Of a stretch of DNA of 64,000 bases, positions 34,912 through 43,963 are shown piece after piece. A program made the translations under genes and the position numbers. The first letter of the stretch is position 1. Every line of letters begins with the position of its first letter. The notes under the pieces were generated by a model. The model was not told where the DNA came from. It did not search any database and was given only the letters and a program-made list of their open reading frames with translations. This DNA comes from Treponema sp. J25 (GTDB taxonomy: Bacteria > Spirochaetota > Spirochaetia > Treponematales > Breznakiellaceae): the NCBI RefSeq assembly GCF_004343725.1, contig NZ_PTQW01000041.1, forward strand, positions 1 to 64,000, written 5' to 3'.

Positions 34912-35832
34912 ATGAAGAAACGAACTCTTACTCTTTCCTGGGTCATGAAAAAAATGTATCACGACCGGATGTATTATCTCATGTTTTTGCCGGTCTTTGT
35001 TTTTGCCCTTTTATTTTGTTATCTTCCCATGGTGGGGGTGCTGCTTGCTTTTTTTGATTTTACTCCTTTTAAATTTAAGTTCGTAGGCCTGGCTAATTTT
35101 ATGGACCTCTTTTTTGGAATCCGATCAGTGAATTTCTGGAGGTCCGTTTATAATACTCTTTTCTTAAGCCTTTCTAATCTTGCTCTTGGTACGATCCTCG
35201 CTGTTTCTATTGCCCTTCTTCTAAATGAAATTGAACAGAAGAAATTCAAGGCCTTTGTACAAAGTGTTTTGTATCTTCCTCATTTTCTTTCATGGGTGGT
35301 TGTAGCATCGATTTTTACAATTATACTTTCTCCCCAGGGAGGATTGATAAATAATATCTTTGCCTTTTTAGGAAAGGAACGAATTTATTTTCTCGCGGAA
35401 GAAAAATGGTGGACCCCTATTTATTTGTTTGTCTCACGTTGGAAAGAAACTGGCTGGGGAACCATTATTTATCTTGCCGCTCTTTCAGGGATAAACCCTG
35501 AGTTGTATGAAGCGGCGGAAATCGATGGGGCGGGAAAGTGGAAACAAGCCCTTTATATTACGCTTCCCTCTCTTCTTCCGACCATTATTATTGTATTTGT
35601 TCTTAATCTTGGTAAGGTACTGAATATTTTTGAATCTGTTTTTGTCCTTATGAATCCCAATGTGCTTAAAGTATCGGATGTAGTATCGGTGTTTGCCTAT
35701 CGAACGGGAATTCAGCAGGCGAATTACGGTATGGGAACTGCTATAGGTCTTTTTAAATCCCTTATTGGAATGAGCTTAGTTCTTATTACTAATAAAATAA
35801 ATGAAAAAATTCGTGGTTCTTCTATTTTTTAA
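34912..35832 (+). CDS. Sugar ABC importer, permease LplB-type, 306 aa
   Basis: The protein has six transmembrane helices and the EAA loop with YEAAEIDGAGKWKQALYITLP (about residues 200-220), where it docks the ATPase. It resembles LplB, the partner of LplA-type receptors. I start it at 34912 because AAAAGGA ends 10 nt upstream; the ATG at 34903 is only 2 nt from that site. Codons are AT-rich compared with the genes up to 31 kb. The ATPase subunit is not in this cluster, so a shared MsmK/UgpC-like ATPase from elsewhere is expected. Confidence 0.9.
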   Translation: MKKRTLTLSWVMKKMYHDRMYYLMFLPVFVFALLFCYLPMVGVLLAFFDFTPFKFKFVGLANFMDLFFGIRSVNFWRSVYNTLFLSLSNLALGTILAVSIALLLNEIEQKKFKAFVQSVLYLPHFLSWVVVASIFTIILSPQGGLINNIFAFLGKERIYFLAEEKWWTPIYLFVSRWKETGWGTIIYLAALSGINPELYEAAEIDGAGKWKQALYITLPSLLPTIIIVFVLNLGKVLNIFESVFVLMNPNVLKVSDVVSVFAYRTGIQQANYGMGTAIGLFKSLIGMSLVLITNKINEKIRGSSIF

Positions 35833-35843
35833 AGGGGTATGAT

Positions 35844-36710
35844 ATGACGCATGGTTTCTTAAAGAACAAACATTATCTAGCTCGAGATATGTTTCGAATT
35901 TGCAATGGCCTTTTTATGTGTCTCTTGCTTATTCTCATGCTTATTCCGCTTTTAAAGGTTTTTGCTGATTCTCTTGATCGTTCTGCTGTGTATGGCCTTA
36001 CGCTCTGGCCTCGAAATCCTTCATTGGAAGCTTATCGGGTGATTGTCTCAAATAAGAATCTGTACCGGCCCCTTCTTGTTTCGATTTTTACTACCGTTAC
36101 GGGGACATTGCTTGGTCTTCTTATTACGACCCTTGCTGCATACGTTCTTATTCAAAAAGATTTGATTGGCCGTGGCTTTTTTTCAAAATTCATTTTTATC
36201 ACTATGATTTTTAACGGAGGATTGGTTCCTACTTTTTTAGTTCTTAAAAATCTAGGGATGACCAATACTCTGTGGGCTGTGTTGCTACCAGCCAGTGTAA
36301 ATGCGTTTAATATCTTTTTAATGAAGAATTTCTTCGATCAAATCCCTACAAGCCTTTTTGAATCCGCTGAGATTGATGGTGCTTCTCCTCCTCAGGTGTT
36401 TTTTATGATTGTCTTGCCTCTTTCGGCAGCAGCCCTTGCATCGATAGGATTGTTTTTTGCCGTTCAGTACTGGAATGAATTTTTCGCCTATGTGATGTAT
36501 GTCTCTAAACCGGAGCTGTATAATTTCCAGGTTAAATTGCGGGAGCTCATCCTAAACGAACAAAATCTGAACGATCCTACCATAATTGGGTACGGGAATA
36601 TGGTAAAAAATGCATCAGTGGTGGTCACGGTTATTCCTTTCTTGTTTATTTATCCCTTTGCCCAACGATATTTTATTCAGGGTGTTACTGTAGGAGCGGT
36701 AAAAGAATAG
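35844..36710 (+). CDS. Sugar ABC importer, permease LplC-type, 288 aa
   Basis: This six-helix permease is of the CUT1 type. Its EAA loop reads FESAEIDGASPPQVFFMIVLP, and the C-terminus reads YPFAQRYFIQGVTVGAVKE, a very common ending for this subunit. It starts 11 nt after the LplB-type gene with AAAGGGG upstream, and a strong terminator follows. With its partner it forms the inner-membrane channel for sugar oligomers. Confidence 0.92.
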   Translation: MTHGFLKNKHYLARDMFRICNGLFMCLLLILMLIPLLKVFADSLDRSAVYGLTLWPRNPSLEAYRVIVSNKNLYRPLLVSIFTTVTGTLLGLLITTLAAYVLIQKDLIGRGFFSKFIFITMIFNGGLVPTFLVLKNLGMTNTLWAVLLPASVNAFNIFLMKNFFDQIPTSLFESAEIDGASPPQVFFMIVLPLSAAALASIGLFFAVQYWNEFFAYVMYVSKPELYNFQVKLRELILNEQNLNDPTIIGYGNMVKNASVVVTVIPFLFIYPFAQRYFIQGVTVGAVKE

Positions 36711-36777
36711 AAGCCTGTGTATCAATTAAGTTGAAGGGAGGGATGAAAAAAAATCTCTCTGCTCTGCTACTCTGATG

Positions 36778-36804
36778 GGGCCCTCTTAAAAGGGCCCTTT
36801 TTTG
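36778..36804 (+). terminator. Terminator of the sugar importer operon
   Basis: GGGCCCT (36778-36784) pairs with AGGGCCC (36791-36797) around a short loop, followed by TTTTTTTG. Confidence 0.85.
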
Positions 36805-36912
36805 TTTATTTTTTTGTAAATAGGACCTGTCGTAAATCATTATGTGCTGTTTAATAAAATTTACTTTCTTTTTATCAAAGCATTTTCTAAGTTATAAAGA
36901 TCAATAATTTTT

Positions 36913-37836
36913 TCAAGGAGTTCGATATTGCGGATTAGGGGTAAGAAAATCATGTTCACTAGGAGTTACGGAATTCTCCAGAAGATAGCCTTTTAAAGGA
37001 TTATTGGTCTGGGCGAGTTCTTCTCGTAGTAGAAAAGCAACCATTGCTGCTCCGTACCTATTCAGGTGAGTATTGTCTACACTGTCAGCCTTGTCGGTAA
37101 TCCACGCGTGGAGATAAAGGGTCTTTTCACTTCCGAGGGCCTCGTATAGTTGTTGGGTTCTTCGACAGAGATCCAGTACGGTAACGCCGAGTTCTTTGCC
37201 CAATTGACGAATGCTTTCGGCATAGTCTCCTCCGGGATATCCCGGTTTATCTTCGGTGATATGAACGAAGGTTCCTTTATACAATCCAGCGGGATTTCTT
37301 CGGACAATAGGGGTGCAAAGAATGGGGGTAGCACCCCGATCTAGAGCAAGTTTTATATAGTATGAATATAAGTAGAATTTAAAAGATGATGGATCCTCTT
37401 TACTTCCCTGGGGATTAGTATAGCGGGCTTCTTCTGGTTTTTCATCGTTATGACCGAAACCAATGAGAAGAAAATCTCCCGCCTTTAGGTTTTGTATAAG
37501 ATTTTGATAGTTTTGTTCTCTTATAAAACTCTTAGAACTTCTTCCAGAAAGGGCAAGGTTGACTATTTCGATATCCTTAAAATAGTGGAATAACTGGGTT
37601 CCATAGCCATACCGGGGATAGTAATATGGATCTTTAAAAGAACTAACAGTGGAATCCCCCACAAGATACAGTATTGGTTTGGTGGTAGTGCGGGGCCGAT
37701 CTTTTTGTTCTACCTGTTCAACCTGTTCTCGATTAAATATCGCCGTATCTGTTTCTGATGTTTTTTGTGAGAATACATGTTCTGGGGTCATAAAAAGCAT
37801 TCCTGTATACAGTAATGTCAGTATGTATGCTTTCAT
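36913..37836 (-). CDS. Rhamnogalacturonan acetylesterase-like SGNH hydrolase (CE12), 307 aa
   Basis: A signal peptide (residues 1-23) and a short polar linker containing VEQVEQ precede an SGNH fold. S62 is in GDSTVSS, the Gly and Asn of blocks II and III are in LALSGRSS and GFGHND, and the Asp/His pair is in DNTHLN (D254, H257). CE12 enzymes remove acetyl groups from rhamnogalacturonan I. It should act outside the cytoplasm to open the substrate to lyases. It is transcribed against the importer operon and has no clear Shine-Dalgarno. A TATAGT lies only about 10 nt upstream of the ATG. Confidence 0.88.
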   Translation of the reverse strand: MKAYILTLLYTGMLFMTPEHVFSQKTSETDTAIFNREQVEQVEQKDRPRTTTKPILYLVGDSTVSSFKDPYYYPRYGYGTQLFHYFKDIEIVNLALSGRSSKSFIREQNYQNLIQNLKAGDFLLIGFGHNDEKPEEARYTNPQGSKEDPSSFKFYLYSYYIKLALDRGATPILCTPIVRRNPAGLYKGTFVHITEDKPGYPGGDYAESIRQLGKELGVTVLDLCRRTQQLYEALGSEKTLYLHAWITDKADSVDNTHLNRYGAAMVAFLLREELAQTNNPLKGYLLENSVTPSEHDFLTPNPQYRTP

Positions 37837-38193
37837 AATAAAATACTATACGTGCTTTTTTTATGATAGTTCTTACCAGAATTTAGATTATTCCGATTTT
37901 TTTTGAGTTCTTCTTTACTGTTTGCGTTTAATCTGGTGTGATGAATCCCTGGGCGAAGGAAAGACACTTTCCCTTTTTAAAGGTTTTTTCCCTCTCATTA
38001 TTGCAATAATTAGGATGTTTTCTGAGAAGACTGCGTTGGATTTCAATCCCTTCAATATTTGGACTGGGGCTGTCTCTTTGCTTCCATCATTTTAACCACA
38101 ATAAAAAGTTGGAATTGTACAAAAAATGGTCGGCATAAAATAAACAAATGGGGCTACGATACTTTTCACCATTAGGCAAGGAGGTAACCCTTT
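37837..38193. other. AT-rich intergenic region, no gene
   Basis: This 357-nt gap has no supported reading frame. It contains the palindrome ATTATTGCAATAAT near 37997-38010 and TTGTACAA-like sequence near 38115. Either could be an operator for the diverging esterase and lipoprotein genes. AAGGAGGT at 38178-38185 is the ribosome site of the next gene. Confidence 0.5.
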
Positions 38194-38781
38194 ATGAATC
38201 GCTTACGATGGATGATTGTGGTGCTCACAGGTTTGGCGTTTTTTTCTTGTGCTTCCGTACCGGATTCTTCTTCTGCAGGTGCGACTACAACGCAAACTGC
38301 ACCTGTAGTAACGGAAGCGAAGACCCAAGGGAATGCACCGGCGAGTAACCAGCCTGCAGGGGTACTGGTGTTCCCCGCGGATGCGAAGGAATTCAAAATT
38401 GAACTGGAATCGATGAAACTCACCGACATGCCCGTTATCGAAGATGCTAAGGCGTCTGAAGGTAAGGCTGTCCGGGTAGAAAAGGACAGTTCCCTGGCAA
38501 CCATTCAGGTTCAATTCCCTGCGGGGTCCTATACGGCTCTGGTAAATGAAAAGGCCCCAAGTTCTTCCCAGGATGCTTTTTATGTGTTCCTTGATGAACG
38601 CCCGTACCGGGTATATCCCTCGGATCCTCCCATTGGGGATTGGGAATTAACCAAGCGGGTTCCGATTACCTTTACCGTATCGGAACCAAAAACGATTACC
38701 ATTACGATTCAGCCCCATAGCCCCGCCAAAAAAGGCGAAACCGGTATGGCCCTGGATTATATCGTGTTTATGAAAGAGTAA
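38194..38781 (+). CDS. Lipoprotein with carbohydrate-binding-like beta domain, 195 aa
   Basis: The lipobox is AFFSC (Cys19). A Ser/Thr/Ala/Pro-rich linker (about 20-60) leads to a beta-rich domain of about 130 residues with EFKIELESMKL, ATIQVQFPAGSYTALVNEK and TITITIQPHSP. The rhythm recalls CBM6/CBM35-type jelly rolls that hold glycans, but this is by pattern only. It sits between the acetylesterase and the pectate lyase, so a surface pectin-binding role is reasonable. AAGGAGGT lies 8 nt before the ATG. Confidence 0.7.
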   Translation: MNRLRWMIVVLTGLAFFSCASVPDSSSAGATTTQTAPVVTEAKTQGNAPASNQPAGVLVFPADAKEFKIELESMKLTDMPVIEDAKASEGKAVRVEKDSSLATIQVQFPAGSYTALVNEKAPSSSQDAFYVFLDERPYRVYPSDPPIGDWELTKRVPITFTVSEPKTITITIQPHSPAKKGETGMALDYIVFMKE

Positions 38782-38897
38782 GGAAATTAGGGAGTGTGTG
38801 AAGCCCCGTATCGTTATCTTAATTATTGAGGAATTTTTAAGGTTGAGCTAATTTTAAAAGGCTTACCTGTTAAAGGGGCGCCGTCTTGAGGGAAACC

Positions 38898-40316
38898 ATG
38901 ACAATGAATAAAAGATTGATTTTTGGCTTTTTGATGGGGGCTAGTATTTTTCTTTCTACTACCTGTTGTAGCTATGGGGTAAATCCGGGTAAGGAAAGTA
39001 CAGCGGGGACGGCTTCGTATGTGACTGGCCTTGCTCAGGGGGAACAGGCGATTTCGGCATCCGATGCCTTTACCGGGTGGGCCTCCTACCAGGGGAGTGG
39101 CGATTTGACAGGGGCCACCGTATCGGCCCCATCAAAACCCGGAGGATACGGGGGGACCGTCTACACTGTAAACACTCGTTCGGCACTGCTCTCAGCCCTT
39201 TCGGCCGGGGATGCACGTATTATATACATTGATGGCATGATCGACATGACCGAGGGAATGCTTCCTTCTTCTGGTAAAGAGAGCACCAGTGGGCTTGATG
39301 CCTTTATCGCAAAATATACCGCCGAGGCGGTCTCGGCTAATTCCCTGGGTAGTGAGTATGTGGTTACCAGTTACAGTGCCTGGAAAACCTTGTATGCGAG
39401 TAAAGTTTCCTATACGGCAGATCCCTCAGGAGCGATTGTAACGGTACAGAAATACCTGGCCAATAAATGGAAGAGCCAGGTTCAAGTCCCTGTGAAAAGT
39501 AATACGACGATCATTGGCCTGTCTGCTAGTTCTGGAATTAAAGGGGGAACCCTCATCATCAGTGGGGTTCAAAATGTGGTTGTCCGGAATTTGCATATCC
39601 AGGATGCCTACGATCCCTTCCCCGCTATTGAAGCAAACGATGGGCTTAATGCCAACTATGATGCCATCAGCATCCAAAAATCCAAGTACGTCTGGATAGA
39701 TCACTGTACACTGGAAGATACTCTTGCTATCAGCGATGAAGGTCTTGATTCGGTTACTACCAGTGATGGGGTAATGACAAAGTGGCAAACCTATGATGGA
39801 CTCTGTGATATTACCAAAGCCAATGATTTTGTCACGGTTTCGTGGTGCCTCTTTAAAAATCATGATAAGACCATGCTGATTGGCAGTAGCGATTCCGATA
39901 CGGGAGACCAGAATCATCAAACGATAACGCTCCATCACAACTATTTTTTAAATTGCCGTCAGCGGCTCCCTATGGTTCGATTTGCCACAATTCATATATA
40001 CAACAATTACTATGGCATGGATGGAAGCGCAGGGCGCAGTAATAGTTATGCCGTTGGGGTACGAAAGGATTGTCAGATTGTGGCTGAAGAAAACTATTTT
40101 GCCTCCGGTATTGCCTATGCCTTTAAAGATTCCTATGGCGTTGTGTATAGTGCCGGTAATATTCTTGAATCCGGCGTGGGGAGCACTACAGCCATGAGTT
40201 CTTCCAAGCCCTGGGAACCTACCGCGTATTATAGTTATACCCTTCATCAAGCAGCGAATGTCCCTGCCTTGGTGTCTCAATATGCGGGGGCTGGTAAACT
40301 TTCGGTGCAAAAATAG
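38898..40316 (+). CDS. Pectate lyase, PL1 family, 472 aa
   Basis: An export signal with Cys pair STTCCS may be a lipobox. A right-handed beta-helix follows, with IIGLSASSGIKGGTLII, VVVRNLHIQDAYDPF, WIDHCTLEDT (calcium-site Asp) and HHNYFLNCRQRLPMVRF holding the catalytic Arg of PL1. It cleaves polygalacturonate by beta-elimination outside the cell. I use the ATG at 38898 with GAGGG 5 nt upstream. The first 100 residues before the helix are a Ser/Thr/Ala-rich stretch (YVTGLAQGEQAISASDAF) of unknown use. A terminator follows the gene. Confidence 0.92.
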   Translation: MTMNKRLIFGFLMGASIFLSTTCCSYGVNPGKESTAGTASYVTGLAQGEQAISASDAFTGWASYQGSGDLTGATVSAPSKPGGYGGTVYTVNTRSALLSALSAGDARIIYIDGMIDMTEGMLPSSGKESTSGLDAFIAKYTAEAVSANSLGSEYVVTSYSAWKTLYASKVSYTADPSGAIVTVQKYLANKWKSQVQVPVKSNTTIIGLSASSGIKGGTLIISGVQNVVVRNLHIQDAYDPFPAIEANDGLNANYDAISIQKSKYVWIDHCTLEDTLAISDEGLDSVTTSDGVMTKWQTYDGLCDITKANDFVTVSWCLFKNHDKTMLIGSSDSDTGDQNHQTITLHHNYFLNCRQRLPMVRFATIHIYNNYYGMDGSAGRSNSYAVGVRKDCQIVAEENYFASGIAYAFKDSYGVVYSAGNILESGVGSTTAMSSSKPWEPTAYYSYTLHQAANVPALVSQYAGAGKLSVQK

Positions 40317-40417
40317 GCTTTGTTGCGTGGGAGGCGAGGCCGTTTACTGGGGGCCTTTGCCCGCGGTAAAAAAAAATAGCCCCAGGTATCCCCATTGCCC
40401 CTGTCAAGTTCTAGAGA

Positions 40418-40479
40418 CTCTCATAAAAAAGAAAAAAATGAGAGAAAAGGGACCCCTGTTGTGAGCAGGGGCCTTTTTT
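40418..40479 (+). terminator. Double-hairpin terminator of the pectate lyase gene
   Basis: CTCTCAT (40418-40424) pairs with ATGAGAG (40438-40444) across an A-rich loop. Then CCCCTG (40453-40458) pairs with CAGGGG (40466-40471), followed by CCTTTTTT. Confidence 0.8.
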
Positions 40480-40539
40480 AATCTTTATAATAAAACGCTT
40501 TTTAGAAACCAGTAAGTTAAATTAGTCTAACTTTGTCTA

Positions 40540-40568
40540 TTGACACTCTTTATGTGCCTGGCTATGAT
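40540..40568 (+). promoter_or_regulatory. Consensus sigma-70 promoter
   Basis: TTGACA (40540-40545), 17 nt, TATGAT (40563-40568). This is among the strongest promoters in the window and lies 65 nt before the barrel gene start, suggesting an abundant protein. Confidence 0.85.
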
Positions 40569-40632
40569 ACTTCTGTCCTGTGCAAGGAAAGGTATCTTTC
40601 CTGACAGAGCCTTACTTCTTAGGAGGAACAGT

Positions 40633-41586
40633 ATGAAAAAACATCTTGCGTTTTTTTGTGCTGCGGTTGTCCTGGCTGGTGCAGTCTTTGGACAAGCAAC
40701 TATCAATGGGTATGTCCGGGCCATCGGAACCCTAACCGATGAGGGGAATTTTAACTACGTAGATCGACTCCGGCTTAATCTTAAGTGGACCGCCGATAAT
40801 CTGGAATTTGCGAGCCGTTTCCAGCTTTCTAGTAAGGAACTGACGGTTAATACCAGCGATAAGATCACCGATATTGATGTGGTCTATGCTTACGGGAAGA
40901 TTAATCTTTTTGGTGGCAAAGTGGTGGTGACCGGTGGAAAGCTCTACAACTACGATTACGATATTTCCTCTGGATATTCGGATTACGTGTTGGGGAATGT
41001 GTACAATGCCACGAGTGATTATACCGCTCAGAAGCAGGGGATGCTGTTGCAGGTACTTCCTGTAGAGGGCCTCAACATCGGTGTGGTGGCCCTGCCTGGT
41101 AATACCAAGGTTGGTACGGAAAATTTTGGTGTTTTTGGAAAGTATTCTATAAGCAAGGTGGGTGATATTGTTGTTCATTCATACTTTGCGGACAAGGATA
41201 ACCTTAAGGATTCCAATGTGAGCGCCAGCTTTACCCTTACCGCTGTGGAAGGTCTTTCTGCTTCTGCGGGATACAAGGGGCTTACCAAGCATGCGGTATA
41301 CGGTGTTATTGATTATTCCAAAGACGCCTTTGGGATTCAGGTTGCCCCTGAATACAATGTGACCGATAAGAAATTCTACATCGAAGGGGCCGTAAAGTAT
41401 ACTATTGCTGATGTAACCCTCATGGGCCTCGTAGGATACGATAAGGATCATGTGTATCTTTCTGGGGATTACCTCGTTGGTGCCGAACTCCAGTATAAGG
41501 TGGGTAATGGTCTTGTAGCATTCAATCCCACCTATACTCAGGATGAGGGATTCTCTCTCCCCATCGTAGTAAAGGTAAGTTTCTAA
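40633..41586 (+). CDS. Outer-membrane beta-barrel protein (porin-like), 317 aa
   Basis: A signal peptide (MKKHLAFFCAAVVLAGAVFG) is followed by alternating strands to a final IVVKVSF, the aromatic end typical of barrel proteins. AGGAGG lies 7 nt before the ATG and a near-perfect promoter further up, so it is probably a major outer-membrane protein. It sits between pectate lyase and the esterases, which suggests passage of oligogalacturonides, but constitutive porin duty fits as well. Confidence 0.75.
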   Translation: MKKHLAFFCAAVVLAGAVFGQATINGYVRAIGTLTDEGNFNYVDRLRLNLKWTADNLEFASRFQLSSKELTVNTSDKITDIDVVYAYGKINLFGGKVVVTGGKLYNYDYDISSGYSDYVLGNVYNATSDYTAQKQGMLLQVLPVEGLNIGVVALPGNTKVGTENFGVFGKYSISKVGDIVVHSYFADKDNLKDSNVSASFTLTAVEGLSASAGYKGLTKHAVYGVIDYSKDAFGIQVAPEYNVTDKKFYIEGAVKYTIADVTLMGLVGYDKDHVYLSGDYLVGAELQYKVGNGLVAFNPTYTQDEGFSLPIVVKVSF

Positions 41587-41634
41587 AGGGAACCCTGATA
41601 GAATCCTGATTCAGGAGTTATCCTGAGATTTCTG

Positions 41635-41667
41635 GGAGGGGCCTCAAAAGGGGCCCCTCCTTTTTTT
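41635..41667 (+). terminator. Terminator of the porin-like gene
   Basis: GGAGGGGCC (41635-41643) pairs with GGCCCCTCC (41652-41660) and TTTTTTT follows. A smaller hairpin, TCCTGATTCAGGA, lies just before it. Confidence 0.9.
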
Positions 41668-41831
41668 CTATCCTGTACTATTCAATATTTACTTGCATAT
41701 TCAAAAACTTCTGTAAAAAGCCTGTAGATCCGGTCTTTTCGTTTCTCTCTTTTCTGGTGTCCATTCCTGCCTGAAACATTTCGCTTTTTTAATACTCCAA
41801 AATACAAAAAGAAGGCGGAAAAATAATACCG

Positions 41832-41846
41832 AAGGGTGTTACCCTT
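41832..41846 (+). promoter_or_regulatory. Hairpin over the ribosome binding site
   Basis: AAGGGT (41832-41837) and ACCCTT (41841-41846) form a tight stem with a GTT loop 6 nt before the ATG. AAGGG is the only Shine-Dalgarno candidate, so folding would hide it. Confidence 0.5.
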
Positions 41847-41851
41847 ATCGT

Positions 41852-43033
41852 ATGAAACGACGCTATTACGGATTTAGGAGAGTTTTTTTATTGATGGGAT
41901 TAACTATACCTCTCGTTCTTTCGGCTCAGACCAGTGAGTATCAAACCCAGGCTATTACAGGGGTAGATAAGCCGCTACCGGTATTCTATGAGGCCCTGCG
42001 GGATCGCATGCCTTTTATTCTTGGCTGGAAAGCGGATCTAGATTTCCCCAAATGGAAAGCGGTTGCTCTTGAAAAAGCTTGGGAAATAATGATCCCCTGG
42101 GAAGATAGTACCCCCTTCGATATGAAGATTATTGAGACGGTGGATCGGGGATCCTATAGGGCCCAGAAAGTGGTCTTTAATATCAGCCGGGATAGTCGGG
42201 TGCTGGCTTACCTTTTAGTACCCCATGGTACAGGGCCTTTCCCGGCAGCCCTGATGTTACATGACCATGGCAGTAAGTTCGATATCGGAAAAGAAAAACT
42301 TGTGGAGCCCTGGGGCGATGAAGAAAAAAGAGCTTCAAGCCGCGTCTGGATAGATAAATACTATGGTGGGCGCTATGTAGGGGATGAGCTTGCAAAACGA
42401 GGTTTTGTGGTACTTAGTTTCGATGCCCTGGGCTGGGGGGATCGTTCGGTAAAGGGCTGGAGTACGGAGGCTCAACAGGCACTGGCTGCTAACTTGATGA
42501 ATATGGGGGTAAGCTATGCAGGCCTTATCGCCCTGGAGGATGTCCGGGCAGCTCGTTTCCTTGCTTCTCTTCCCGAAGTAGATACGAGTCGGCTAGTGGC
42601 GGTGGGTTTTTCCATGGGGGCTTTTCGTTCCTGGCAGGTGGCGGCCCTCTCGCCGGATATTAAGGCTGCGGTAGTGGTGAATTGGATGGCAACCATGCAG
42701 GGGCTGATGGTGCCGGGGAATAACCAGCTTAAAGGTCAGTCGGCTTTTACTATGCTGCATCCTTTTATTGGTCGATACCTGGATTATCCTGATGTGGCGG
42801 GTCTTGCGGCTCCCAAGCCAATGCTCGTATACGCGGGAGAAGCGGATACGCTGTTCCCCGTTCCTTCGGTGAAGCAGGCCTTTGAAAAACTGCAGGCCAT
42901 CTGGAAAGCTGCTCGGGCTCCTGAAAAACTGGAAACTCGCCTCTGGGCGACGGGGCATATTTATGATCAAGAAAAACAAGAAGCATCATTTGTATGGTTA
43001 GAACGACAGTTTGGCCTGGTGAAGCAAAAATAG
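41852..43033 (+). CDS. Exported alpha/beta-hydrolase (probable carbohydrate esterase), 393 aa
   Basis: A signal peptide (residues 1-25) precedes an alpha/beta-hydrolase fold. The nucleophile elbow is GFSMGAF (Ser near 251), an acid lies in AGEADTLFP and the His in TGHIYDQE. LLVPHGTGPFPAALMLHDHG is a mark of the Abhydrolase_7/dienelactone-like group, often found beside polysaccharide genes and thought to remove acyl groups. Substrate unknown; pectin or xylan acetyl groups are likely given the setting. It opens a three-gene run with the next two genes. Confidence 0.8.
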   Translation: MKRRYYGFRRVFLLMGLTIPLVLSAQTSEYQTQAITGVDKPLPVFYEALRDRMPFILGWKADLDFPKWKAVALEKAWEIMIPWEDSTPFDMKIIETVDRGSYRAQKVVFNISRDSRVLAYLLVPHGTGPFPAALMLHDHGSKFDIGKEKLVEPWGDEEKRASSRVWIDKYYGGRYVGDELAKRGFVVLSFDALGWGDRSVKGWSTEAQQALAANLMNMGVSYAGLIALEDVRAARFLASLPEVDTSRLVAVGFSMGAFRSWQVAALSPDIKAAVVVNWMATMQGLMVPGNNQLKGQSAFTMLHPFIGRYLDYPDVAGLAAPKPMLVYAGEADTLFPVPSVKQAFEKLQAIWKAARAPEKLETRLWATGHIYDQEKQEASFVWLERQFGLVKQK

Positions 43034-43045
43034 CAGGATAGAGAA

Positions 43046-43963
43046 ATGTTGGGCTATGTAAAAACAACCTGGCCTGTGCCAGAGATCTATTTGTGGGAAA
43101 AGGGTCCATCCTCTTGTGGTGTTTTTTCCCATGAGTTGGTTGATGAAATTGTGGAGGAGCGATCGGCTGACCCGGTGGTGTGTCAGGATCGCTCTATCAG
43201 AAAGGTTTGCTATCCTTCTGTTTTCCCTATGATAGCCCCAAAACCGCTCCCCTTATCTGTCCTTGTAATACCCGGGGGTGGTTATGAACGGGTTGTAATT
43301 GACAAGGAAGGTTTTGAGATTGGTTCCTGGCTCAACAGTGTAGGAATTACTGCCTTTGTATTAAAGTATCGACTTCCCGAAGCTCCCCATGGGCAGGATC
43401 ACGGAATCCCGCTCCAGGATGCGCAACGGGCTATGACCCTAATCCGGGAACAAGGGGCTTCCTGGGGATGGCCGGAAGGGAAGGTGGCGGTGATGGGGTT
43501 TTCTGCAGGGGGACACCTGGCGGCGGAACTTTGTACTCGTTGGGATACTCAAGTCCCAGCGGGGATTGCAGAATATATCGATGCAGAGAAATGTCGCCCT
43601 GATCTGGGGCTTCTTATATATCCCGTGGTTTCCATGCAGGCCGGTGTTACCCATCAAGGATCCCGTTCTCGATTGTTGGGCTTCCAGCCATCCCCTGAAC
43701 TTGTGGAACTTCATTCGGCAGAATTACAGGTGCGGCAAGACATGCCCCCTCTTTTTATGGTTCACGCCCTCGATGATGGGGCGGTTCCGGTGGCTAATAC
43801 GCTGCGGTTATGTGAGATTTGTAGTAAAAGGGGGCTTCCTGTGGAGGCCCATATTTTCCCCGAAGGGGGACATGGTTTTGGTCTTCGGGAAAAAAGCGGG
43901 ACTATCGCCAGTTGGCCTGATCTTGCGGTCCACTGGCTTACGATACAGGGAGGTTTGAAATGA
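43046..43963 (+). CDS. Alpha/beta-hydrolase, acetyl-esterase type, 305 aa
   Basis: This fold resembles BD-FAE and acetyl-xylan esterases. LVIPGGGYERVV is the oxyanion loop, GFSAGGHLAAEL the nucleophile Ser (near 153), HALDDGAVPV the Asp and EGGHGFGL the His. There is no signal peptide, so it probably deacetylates oligomers after uptake. It starts 12 nt after the previous gene with AGGATAGAG upstream, and its stop overlaps the pectinesterase start (ATGA at 43960). Confidence 0.85.
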   Translation: MLGYVKTTWPVPEIYLWEKGPSSCGVFSHELVDEIVEERSADPVVCQDRSIRKVCYPSVFPMIAPKPLPLSVLVIPGGGYERVVIDKEGFEIGSWLNSVGITAFVLKYRLPEAPHGQDHGIPLQDAQRAMTLIREQGASWGWPEGKVAVMGFSAGGHLAAELCTRWDTQVPAGIAEYIDAEKCRPDLGLLIYPVVSMQAGVTHQGSRSRLLGFQPSPELVELHSAELQVRQDMPPLFMVHALDDGAVPVANTLRLCEICSKRGLPVEAHIFPEGGHGFGLREKSGTIASWPDLAVHWLTIQGGLK

